5,243 nucleotides of DNA from an uncultured Prevotellaceae bacterium (GTDB lineage: Bacteria > Bacteroidota > Bacteroidia > Bacteroidales > Bacteroidaceae): positions 1 through 5,243 of the forward strand of contig CAMHPM010000142.1 in NCBI GenBank assembly GCA_946187025.1, given 5' to 3'. The position numbers and the translations under genes were made by a program. How positions within the stretch are numbered: the first letter of the stretch is position 1; each line of letters opens with the position of its first letter. This document shows, in pieces, positions 1-5,243 of this stretch. The notes under the pieces were generated by a model. The model did not search any database. It was not told the origin of the DNA and saw nothing but the letters and a program-made list of their open reading frames with translations.

Positions 1-483
1 TTCATTAAACATTTTGTATGCCACTTCGTTGTCTTTGTTAGGAGCATAGCAATAGTAGTCGTATGCTTTGAGACATAGAATGTTACCTTTTGTTGTGTAT
101 GTAAGTTCCGATGCAAACGAGTTGAGGTCCTCAAGGTGTGCAATACGTGTGTCGTGCATGTTCATGAGGGTGTTGAATATCTCTTGTTTTTTTGCCGCAT
201 CGGTTTCTGCTGGAATCAAGTTGCGGCAGATGATGTCTCCATCCTGGTATATACGTATCTGTGCCAACGGAGCCTTGTCGAGTACCACTTTCCATAAGTC
301 GTATGCCTCGGCATAGTTCTTATCTTTGAATGCTTCGCGGTACAGACTGAAGCTGCTGAGTACCTCAATACTGTCTTGTCCGTGTCCAATACGGTCATTG
401 AGTGTAGTACCTGCATAACCTTGTGCTGATGCAGTCATGGCTGATGCCACTAATGCAATGGCTGTCAATAATCTTTTTTTCAT
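1..483 (-). CDS. Secreted TPR-like protein, N-terminal part (partial)
   Basis: The first 161 codons are present; the frame is open through the left edge and the 3' end is missing. It begins MKKRLLTAIALVASAMTASA, a clear Sec signal peptide with predicted cleavage before Gln21, so the product should be periplasmic or outer-membrane associated. There is no lipobox Cys at the cleavage site. Residues about 44-72 (YREAFKDKNYAEAYDLWKVV and flanks) match the alternating small/aromatic pattern of a tetratricopeptide repeat, including NYAEAYDLW and a closing DKAP. Residues 98-122 form another likely helix pair. TPR proteins are protein-protein scaffolds; the partner is unknown. The start is the ATG at 483, which gives the signal peptide directly; it lies 70 nt after the barrel gene. 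The position next to an outer-membrane barrel and downstream of an LPS permease suggests a role in envelope assembly, but that is inference. Confidence 0.82.
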   Translation of the reverse strand, partial: MKKRLLTAIALVASAMTASAQGYAGTTLNDRIGHGQDSIEVLSSFSLYREAFKDKNYAEAYDLWKVVLDKAPLAQIRIYQDGDIICRNLIPAETDAAKKQEIFNTLMNMHDTRIAHLEDLNSFASELTYTTKGNILCLKAYDYYCYAPNKDNEVAYKMFNE

Positions 484-553
484 CTTATCAATGTTTTAGG
501 TTTATTTATATGTTTGTTTATTTATTCGTTTGATGTCCTTAATTGCTTTAAGT
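484..553 (-). other. Intergenic leader between barrel and TPR-like genes
   Basis: This 70-nt gap is the largest in the cluster and is very AT-rich, unlike the flanking coding sequence. Read on the minus strand it is A-rich with few G residues, the usual look of a Bacteroidetes leader that works without a Shine-Dalgarno. It holds a 10-base direct repeat (listed separately). I see no TAnnTTTG-type Bacteroidetes -7 box and no stem followed by a T-run, so whether it carries a promoter or is simply an operon spacer is open. Confidence 0.5.
500..525 (-). repeat. 10-bp direct repeat upstream of the TPR-like gene
   Basis: The 10-mer gtttatttat (plus-strand sense) occurs exactly at 500-509 and again at 516-525, a period of 16 bases. 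On the transcribed strand this reads ATAAATAAAC twice, 17 and 33 nt before the start codon of the TPR-like gene. The low complexity of the region makes chance recurrence plausible. It could act as an A-rich translation-promoting leader. Confidence 0.55.
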
Positions 554-1909
554 TTATTCCATCTTGAATTTATGGAACCAACGTTCGTTGAATGTAAGTC
601 CAATACTCAGTTTCAAATAGTTTTCCTTCAGTGTGTGTTTGCTGATTGAGTTGCCCACATTTGAGATGTAAGGAATGTTACAATTTGTCCATTGTACTGT
701 GACATTCAGTCGTGGATGGTTGTTGTACCATATATATCTGTTCGTTATTGGAATCGATATGCCTGCCGTGACTCCAAACTCGTGTGCTTTGCTGTTGAGT
801 TGTCCGGTTACATCGGCATTTGAGTATGATTGGCCGAAGAATCCTCCGATTTCGTATGTTGAATGTTTCAGGAATTGCTGGCTGCGTGCATCAGGAGTAT
901 ATGCAGCACCGGCCGATATTCTTATCTTGTCGTTCAGCTGTCCTGTTGTACTGATGTATGAACCGCTTGTGTTGTCCTGTGTCGGAAACTTACATTTGCT
1001 CCATTGCTGCAACTCAAAGTCGGCACCTATAGTCAGTTTTGTTCCTTGCTGGTATGCAAGTCCGGCGCTGAACGTGTGTGGCAGTTGAAATGCGTTGTGT
1101 ATGGTATCACCCGTAGTGCCTTCTGTCTCATATGTCGAGGCGTTGATGGTCTGTGTATATCTGATAGCCTTATTCTTTATGTCATGTCCGAGACCGTAGG
1201 TGAAACCCAGTGTCAGTTTCCGGTCTTTGCCTAATGGCTGTATGTATTGAAGTCCGAAGTCGGTAGTCCAGGTCGTTATGTCTGAAGTATATCCACGTGC
1301 AATCGAATAGATCGACGATTCGCTGAATGTCATACTGGTTGTATGTGAATAGTTACCAAACAAGTAGCTGCCGTTCACACCGATTGACAGCGGTCGTACC
1401 GGCTGCCATCCCACTCCGATAAACGCTTGATGCAGGCCGCCTTCACCTGTGAACGTATAGGTTGTTGTCACATCGTCGGTTCCTCCTACATGTCCTGTTC
1501 CCGATGTCATGTTGTAGTTTATTTTGCTGTATGGCAGTATTCCCATTGTCATGCCGACTCGTTTGAATGCTCTGAAGTGGAATGCCATGTAGTCAAGGCT
1601 TGTGTTACGTGCGTTTTGTTGTACATTGCCCATCTTGTAGTTTCCGTTCTGCAATGTCAGTCCCATGTCGAACAAGGCAGACAAGCTGTCAACAGCAGAA
1701 TATGATGCAGGGTTGGAAGGGTTTATAATCTGTCCGCCTCGCATTCCTTGTGCGACGCCGGCCATTCCTTTGTTGAAACCCATCGAACGATCGGCCAGCA
1801 CACCGAAGGCATACCGGCTATATGGCGAGTTTATACCGTTTTGTGCATTTATCTGCATAATGGGTGTTATGCCTATGATGCACATTGTTATGATTGTTTT
1901 CTTATTCAT
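554..1909 (-). CDS. Outer-membrane beta-barrel protein, FadL/OmpP1-like
   Basis: A 451-residue exported protein of a type that commonly follows coaX in Bacteroidales, as I recall. Residues 1-22 form a signal peptide: a basic MNKK start, a hydrophobic core and an NA-Q cleavage site after Ala22. The mature N-terminus (NSPYSRYAFG at 27-36, then INPSNPASYSAVDSL at 62-76) resembles the plug region of FadL/OmpP1 transport proteins, which carry similar NPA motifs. The remainder alternates hydrophobic and polar residues with many Gly, Tyr, Thr and Ser and aromatic strand ends (for example LTLGFTYGLG, FGVTAGISI), as expected for a transmembrane beta-barrel. The last strand, LKLSIGLTF, is followed by NERWFHKFKME, a tail typical of Bacteroidales members of this group. 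FadL relatives move hydrophobic compounds across the outer membrane; the substrate here cannot be read from sequence. The start lies 11 nt after coaX and no Shine-Dalgarno is seen. Barrel assignment is strong, FadL kinship moderate. Confidence 0.8.
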   Translation of the reverse strand: MNKKTIITMCIIGITPIMQINAQNGINSPYSRYAFGVLADRSMGFNKGMAGVAQGMRGGQIINPSNPASYSAVDSLSALFDMGLTLQNGNYKMGNVQQNARNTSLDYMAFHFRAFKRVGMTMGILPYSKINYNMTSGTGHVGGTDDVTTTYTFTGEGGLHQAFIGVGWQPVRPLSIGVNGSYLFGNYSHTTSMTFSESSIYSIARGYTSDITTWTTDFGLQYIQPLGKDRKLTLGFTYGLGHDIKNKAIRYTQTINASTYETEGTTGDTIHNAFQLPHTFSAGLAYQQGTKLTIGADFELQQWSKCKFPTQDNTSGSYISTTGQLNDKIRISAGAAYTPDARSQQFLKHSTYEIGGFFGQSYSNADVTGQLNSKAHEFGVTAGISIPITNRYIWYNNHPRLNVTVQWTNCNIPYISNVGNSISKHTLKENYLKLSIGLTFNERWFHKFKME

Positions 1910-1920
1910 CTATGTCTGTT

Positions 1921-2661
1921 TTATGTTGTCTCTTTTGTTCCTGAATTGAACAATAATATCTCGTTCAGGCCTTTTAAGACTAAGTATTTGTCTGCAAAAA
2001 TACGCATTTTTATTTCATCCTCAAAATATAAATAGTCTCCACCAGTGAAAAATACACAAAGATTATGATATTTTAAGGAAAGTTTACGAATATAACCCTC
2101 AATTTCGTATCTTATTCCGTCGGTCACACCACATCTTATTGCACTCTCTGTGTCTTCTCCGATCCACGGATGTTTACCTTCCGGTTCGACCAGAGGCAGA
2201 CGGTCGGTATGTTCGTGTAGTGCTTTCAGCCGCATGTCCATTCCCGGTGATATGTTCCCGCCCATGTATTCGCCTTCTTTGTTTATGAAGTCGTATGTTA
2301 TAGCCGTCCCCATGTCGATAATCAGCGTGTTGTCGTGCGATTGCGCATATGCCCCGATTACTGCTGCAAGTCTGTCCATGCCGAGTGTTTGTGGCGACTT
2401 GTATTTGTTATGGATTGGGGTAGGGGTGGTGTATGTCAGGATCTGCATATTGCTGAAGGTCTGCTTTAGGATTTCCGTTTGGCTGTCGTTCAGTTTTATT
2501 GTGGAACAAATCATTGTGTTGTCAACATCCCATCCTGCAATTTCACGTGTAAGCACACTCATGTCATGACCGATAATCCGGCCATTATGCATCATCTCCT
2601 TGTCGTCGAATATGGCATATTTGATGCTTGTATTACCTATGTCGATAGTCAGGTTTTTCAT
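1921..2661 (-). CDS. coaX: Type III pantothenate kinase
   Basis: This cytoplasmic enzyme phosphorylates pantothenate with ATP, the first step of coenzyme A synthesis. The 246-residue length fits the CoaX family, which belongs to the ASKHA (acetate kinase/sugar kinase/Hsp70/actin) fold and is unrelated to CoaA and eukaryotic-type PanK. The first phosphate motif is DIGNTSIK (7-14). GMDR (94-97) carries the likely catalytic Asp96. IDMGTAITYD (115-124) is the second phosphate-binding segment, GGNISPG (134-140) the pantothenate/dimer loop, and FTGGD (205-209) closes the second actin-like domain. All key motifs are present, so it should be active. Family members typically need K+ or NH4+ and are not feedback-inhibited by CoA (family knowledge). 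The ATG at 2661 shares an ATGA with the upstream permease stop, which implies translational coupling. The next gene starts 11 nt after its stop. I see no functional tie to LPS export beyond shared transcription. Confidence 0.95.
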   Translation of the reverse strand: MKNLTIDIGNTSIKYAIFDDKEMMHNGRIIGHDMSVLTREIAGWDVDNTMICSTIKLNDSQTEILKQTFSNMQILTYTTPTPIHNKYKSPQTLGMDRLAAVIGAYAQSHDNTLIIDMGTAITYDFINKEGEYMGGNISPGMDMRLKALHEHTDRLPLVEPEGKHPWIGEDTESAIRCGVTDGIRYEIEGYIRKLSLKYHNLCVFFTGGDYLYFEDEIKMRIFADKYLVLKGLNEILLFNSGTKETT

Positions 2662-3809
2662 CTCGGTGCTTTCTTATAACAATAAATTGCAATCAGGATG
2701 AACAATATGTTTGGAATCCACACAGCTATGATTGGTGGCAGATTGCTGTTTGTGGCGAATGTGGATGAAATGGTTTGGAACATGATGTATGCAAAACTCA
2801 GTGCCAATCCTATTCCCAATGATATTCCCATTCCGTTTTTACGTTTCTTGGCCGATAGCGACAATCCTATTGCCGTAAGTATAAAGGATGCAAACGATGA
2901 TGCTCCCCGTTGCCAATATTCGACCTCAAACAATTGTATGTTTGCAAATCCACGTTGTTTCTGCCTGTCGATGTATTGGCGCAGTTCGGGGTTGGTCATG
3001 GTTTGTTGTTGCCCCTTGGTTATGATGAGGTCTTGTGGTCCCATGTTGATGACCGAGTCGATTCGGCTTCCGTAGGATATTTTTTCGCGCATTCCTTGCA
3101 GGTCGCGTATCTGATAGTTCCTGATTATCCAGTGGCATGGCGATTCCGACAGCGAGTCGTATTGTATGATAGCTGCATGTAGGTGGCTCACCAGTTTTTT
3201 GTTTATGTATTTGTCGAGGGTGAAGTCGTAGCCTGTCTTTACGCTGTTTTCATATCTTGACAGGTATGCAATCACTCCTGTATCGACTTCCAGCTGCACG
3301 TTGCTTGTGTAGTTTGCAATCTTTTTGCGGTATGTGTTTTCAAATTTCACACGTTCTACATTGCTTTTTGGAATGATGTATCCGCCAAGTATGAATGTGA
3401 GGATGCTTATTATTGCCGCAGAAATCATGTATGGGCGCATCAGTCGTGGAAAACTGACTCCCGTTGACATCATTGCGATTATCTCGGAGTTTTCGGCCAG
3501 TTTGGTGGTGAAGAAGATGACGCTGATAAATACAAACAACTGGCTGAATAGGTTGGAGTAGTATGGAATGAAGTTGACGTAGTACTTCACTATCTCCGAC
3601 ACTGGAGCATTGTTTGAAAGGAATTTGTCGAGGTGTTCGTTGATGTCGAACACAACCGCAATGCCGAGAATCAGGGCGATGGAAAAAAAGTATGTGCCAA
3701 GAAACTTGCCGATGATATACCTGTCGAGTCTTGATGTAAGGCTGTGGTCGGCATACCATGCAGCAGCTTGGCTGAGCCATTTAGGAGTGTGTTTTTTCCT
3801 GAGTCTCAT
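2658..3809 (-). CDS. LptF/LptG-family lipopolysaccharide export permease (YjgP/YjgQ)
   Basis: The product is a 383-residue inner-membrane protein of the LptF/LptG family. With the LptB ATPase, these permeases extract LPS from the inner membrane and pass it to LptC and the periplasmic bridge. Hydrophobic segments at about 34-56, 84-102, 124-146, 303-320, 328-347 and 358-377 give the expected six membrane helices, three on each side of a large periplasmic beta-jellyroll domain (about 150-300). The ENSEIIAMMSTGVS stretch (106-118) after helix 2 is the conserved cytoplasmic coupling region facing LptB. LDRYIIGKF (28-36) is the usual family start of helix 1, so about 28 basic and aromatic residues precede it. 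No ATG, GTG or TTG codon lies between the first Met and this motif, so the extension appears genuine. I cannot tell LptF from LptG; Bacteroidales usually have separate copies. An AGGA sits 7 nt before the ATG. The stop overlaps the coaX start. Confidence 0.93.
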   Translation of the reverse strand: MRLRKKHTPKWLSQAAAWYADHSLTSRLDRYIIGKFLGTYFFSIALILGIAVVFDINEHLDKFLSNNAPVSEIVKYYVNFIPYYSNLFSQLFVFISVIFFTTKLAENSEIIAMMSTGVSFPRLMRPYMISAAIISILTFILGGYIIPKSNVERVKFENTYRKKIANYTSNVQLEVDTGVIAYLSRYENSVKTGYDFTLDKYINKKLVSHLHAAIIQYDSLSESPCHWIIRNYQIRDLQGMREKISYGSRIDSVINMGPQDLIITKGQQQTMTNPELRQYIDRQKQRGFANIQLFEVEYWQRGASSFASFILTAIGLSLSAKKRKNGMGISLGIGLALSFAYIMFQTISSTFATNSNLPPIIAVWIPNILFILIAIYCYKKAPR

Positions 3810-3820
3810 TCTTTTGTCCT
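3810..3820 (-). promoter_or_regulatory. Possible ribosome binding site of the LptF/G gene
   Basis: On the minus strand the bases before the ATG include AGGA with a 7-nt spacer, a normal Shine-Dalgarno geometry. None of the other four starts in the window has a comparable match. In Bacteroidetes the anti-Shine-Dalgarno is generally occluded, so this may be coincidental, but it supports the ATG at 3809 as the start and therefore the N-terminal extension of the permease. Confidence 0.4.
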
Positions 3821-3821
3821 T

Positions 3822-3835
3822 TGTCTGTTGTCTGT
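3822..3835 (-). repeat. Tandem 7-mer in the leader of the LptF/G gene
   Basis: TGTCTGT (plus-strand sense) occurs twice back to back, at 3822-3828 and 3829-3835, giving ACAGACAACAGACA on the transcribed strand, 12 nt before the permease start codon. A third copy lies at 1913-1919, 3 nt before the barrel gene start. The sequence match is certain; a function is not shown. Confidence 0.5.
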
Positions 3836-3855
3836 ATTGTTGGGGTTGTATTTGT

Positions 3856-4986
3856 CTATAGTCTTTGCGACAGCTCGGCTGTCATCTTTGCTTTCCACAC
3901 ACTGAAGTCTCCGCCTATGATGTGCCGGCGTGCCTCGCCTACCAGCCATAGGTAGAATGCCAGGTTGTGTATCGACGCAATTTGCATGGCAAGCAGTTCC
4001 TGCGATTTGAACAGGTGGTGCAGGTATGCTCGTGTGTAGGTCGTATCGACGTATGATGTGCCTTCCGGGTCAACCGGTGTGAAGTCCATCTCCCATTTCT
4101 TGTTTTTCATGTTGATGGTACCATGCCTTGTGAATAGCATTGCATTGCGTCCGTTTCGTGTCGGCATCACACAGTCGAACATGTCAACACCTCGCTCAAT
4201 GCCTTCAAGCAGGTTCTGAGGTGTACCTACTCCCATGAGGTAGCGTGGGCGGTCGGTCGGCAAGATGGAGTTGACGAGTTCTATCATTTCATACATCACT
4301 TCTGTCGGTTCGCCCACGGCCAGTCCGCCTATTGCATTTCCTTCGGCTCCTTTGCTTGCCACATGTTCGGCGGCTTGGATGCGCAGGTCGCGATAGGTGC
4401 ATCCCTGCACAATTGGGAAGAGTGCCTGATGGTATCCGTATCGTGGCTGTGTGGTGTTGAACCTGGCAATGCATCGGTCGAGCCAGTTTTGTGTGAGGTG
4501 TAGCGACTTCTTTGCATAGTCGTAGTCGGATGTGCCTGGAGGGCATTCGTCGAATGCCATCATGATGTCTGCGCCGATGCTGCGCTCGATGTCCATCACT
4601 TTCTCTGGCGAGAAGAAATGTTTTGAACCGTCGATATGGCTGCGGAACTCCACGCCTTGTTCTGTTATTTTCCTTATTCCAGAAAGCGAGAACACCTGAA
4701 AACCGCCGCTGTCGGTTAGCATTGGGCGGTTGAATCCGTTGAAACGGTGTAGTCCGCCTGCTGCTTCAATCACTCCGAGTCCTGGCCTCAGGTAGAGGTG
4801 GTATGTGTTTCCGAGTATGATTTGTGCCTTTATGTCGTCGTTTAATTCGTGCAGGTGTACGGCTTTTACGCTGCCGAGGGTGCCTACAGGCATGAAAATC
4901 GGGGTCTCAATCGGGCCGTGATCGGTTGTGATGAGTCCTGCGCGGGCATTGGTCTTGGGGTCGGTATGTTGAAGTGTGAATGTCAT
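3856..4986 (-). CDS. tgt: Queuine/preQ1 tRNA-guanine transglycosylase lacking the zinc cysteines
   Basis: This 376-residue protein, the usual length for bacterial Tgt, is a cytoplasmic TIM-barrel enzyme. It exchanges the wobble guanine (G34) of GUN-anticodon tRNAs (Asp, Asn, His, Tyr) for preQ1 on the way to queuosine. Visible motifs are TDSGGFQ (Asp92, general acid/base), AFDEC (Asp146, base recognition), VQG (192-195), GGLAVGEP (220-227, the bacterial preQ1-type pocket loop with Val224) and FDCVMPTRNGR with the nucleophile Asp271. These sit 9-10 residues earlier than D102, D156 and D280 of the Zymomonas enzyme. The family's C-x-C-x-x-C zinc ligands, expected at 309, 311 and 314, are instead Gly, Ser and Asp; the fourth ligand, His340 in SIHNL, is kept. 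The flanking DPE and RAYLHHL are intact, so this is substitution, not a frameshift. The ATG at 4986 gives the typical family N-terminus (MTFTLQHTDPKTNARAG). No clear Shine-Dalgarno precedes it; the leader is A-rich. The gene ends in TAG 46 nt before the LptF/G gene. Confidence 0.95.
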   Translation of the reverse strand: MTFTLQHTDPKTNARAGLITTDHGPIETPIFMPVGTLGSVKAVHLHELNDDIKAQIILGNTYHLYLRPGLGVIEAAGGLHRFNGFNRPMLTDSGGFQVFSLSGIRKITEQGVEFRSHIDGSKHFFSPEKVMDIERSIGADIMMAFDECPPGTSDYDYAKKSLHLTQNWLDRCIARFNTTQPRYGYHQALFPIVQGCTYRDLRIQAAEHVASKGAEGNAIGGLAVGEPTEVMYEMIELVNSILPTDRPRYLMGVGTPQNLLEGIERGVDMFDCVMPTRNGRNAMLFTRHGTINMKNKKWEMDFTPVDPEGTSYVDTTYTRAYLHHLFKSQELLAMQIASIHNLAFYLWLVGEARRHIIGGDFSVWKAKMTAELSQRL

Positions 4987-5044
4987 TTACTGTACGATTC
5001 TTTCTTTTTTGTGGGGAAACCTCAAATCCGTGGAGGCGGGGTGG

Positions 5045-5243
5045 TTATTTCTTTTCTTCGTCGATGGTGAATATTTGTGGGTGTGCCACTTGTTCTTTCA
5101 GGAGTGCAAACTGGAGCACTTCGGCAATGTTTTCCACATAATGGAACGTCACTCCCTTGAGATATACCTCGGGTATCTGCTTGATGTCTTTCTCGTTGTC
5201 GCGGCAGATGAGTATGTCGGTTATTCCGGCACGCTTGGCAGCA
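5045..5243 (-). CDS. lon: Lon ATP-dependent protease, C-terminal end (partial)
   Basis: Only the last 65 codons and the TAA stop are present; the 5' end lies beyond the right edge. The translation opens with AAKRAGITDILICRDNEKDI, followed by a KGVTFHYVENIAEVLQFALL stretch. This is the characteristic end of the Lon (S16) proteolytic domain, just after the catalytic Ser/Lys region, which is outside the window. Lon is a cytoplasmic AAA+ protease that forms hexameric rings and degrades misfolded and some regulatory proteins. After the conserved domain there is a short charged tail ending DEEKK. The reading frame is intact to the stop, so nothing suggests a broken gene. It is the first gene of the co-directional run, 58 nt upstream of tgt. 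Identity is confident from the C-terminal motif even though ATPase and catalytic residues cannot be inspected. Confidence 0.93.
   Translation of the reverse strand, partial: AAKRAGITDILICRDNEKDIKQIPEVYLKGVTFHYVENIAEVLQFALLKEQVAHPQIFTIDEEKK

Noticed and set aside
309..314. Idea that the missing zinc cysteines of Tgt reflect a frameshift or sequencing error
   Set aside because: Numbers here are Tgt residue positions. Family-typical sequence in the same frame flanks both sides (DPE before, RAYLHHL after) with exact spacing, so these are true substitutions.
538..552. CTTAA/TTAAG inverted repeat just after the barrel gene stop
   Set aside because: Five A/T-heavy base pairs with no following T-run on the transcribed strand; unlikely to terminate transcription.
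675..1088. Open frame of 137 codons on the plus strand, antisense to the barrel gene
   Set aside because: It lies wholly inside a clear minus-strand gene, is Cys-rich with no recognisable motif, and looks like a complementary-frame artefact.
2150..2569. Open frame of 139 codons on the plus strand, antisense to coaX
   Set aside because: It mirrors the conserved coaX codons and shows no family signature or own context.
3340..3780. Second minus-strand frame of 146 codons inside the LptF/G gene
   Set aside because: It overlaps the transmembrane and early jellyroll coding part of a well-supported gene; its His/Gln/Arg-rich product resembles no protein I know.
5020..5036. Possible rho-independent terminator between lon and tgt
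   Set aside because: The stem is only CCTC/GAGG (4 bp, 9-nt loop) followed on the minus strand by three T and then CCCC; too weak for a terminator.
1..5243. Search for CRISPR repeats, tRNAs, insertion sequence ends, phage or defence genes
   Set aside because: No regularly spaced repeats, tRNA-like folds, transposase or terminal inverted repeats were seen; coding sequence with short gaps fills the window.

Overview
The window looks like ordinary core chromosome of a member of the Bacteroidales (Bacteroides/Prevotella-like). The evidence is the protein style: the outer-membrane protein ends in the NERWF-type tail seen in Bacteroidales barrels, the LptF/G permease has the LDRYIIGKF start, and Shine-Dalgarno sequences are mostly absent, with A-rich leaders in their place. 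The family assignment is inference from recognised sequence character, not from a search.

All six genes lie on the minus strand, so they read from the right edge to the left. In transcription order they are: (1) the last 65 codons of the ATP-dependent protease Lon (5045-5243, 5' end outside the window); (2) tgt, tRNA-guanine transglycosylase (3856-4986); (3) an LptF/LptG-family lipopolysaccharide export permease (2658-3809); (4) coaX, type III pantothenate kinase (1921-2661), overlapping the permease by 4 nt; (5) a beta-barrel outer-membrane protein with a signal peptide, FadL/OmpP1-like in style (554-1909); (6) the first 161 codons of a secreted TPR-like protein (1-483, 3' end outside the window). 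Gaps are 58, 46, -4, 11 and 70 nt, so at least lptF/G to the barrel gene looks like one transcription unit. No stretch of 300 bases lacks a gene.

Two themes run through the cluster. The right part is housekeeping: protein turnover, queuosine modification of tRNA and the first step of CoA synthesis. The left part is cell envelope: LPS export, an outer-membrane barrel and a periplasmic TPR-like protein. In Bacteroidales relatives, as I remember them, this run continues into lptC, which would make it an LPS/outer-membrane assembly cluster carrying coaX as a passenger; that is inference.

I found no CRISPR array, mobile element, RNA gene, phage gene or defence system, and no convincing new multi-gene system. 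The observation most worth checking is that Tgt aligns without gaps to the well-studied bacterial enzyme through its catalytic residues, yet the three cysteines of the structural zinc site are Gly, Ser and Asp, with only the histidine ligand kept. The barrel and TPR-like proteins are the least characterised genes here.
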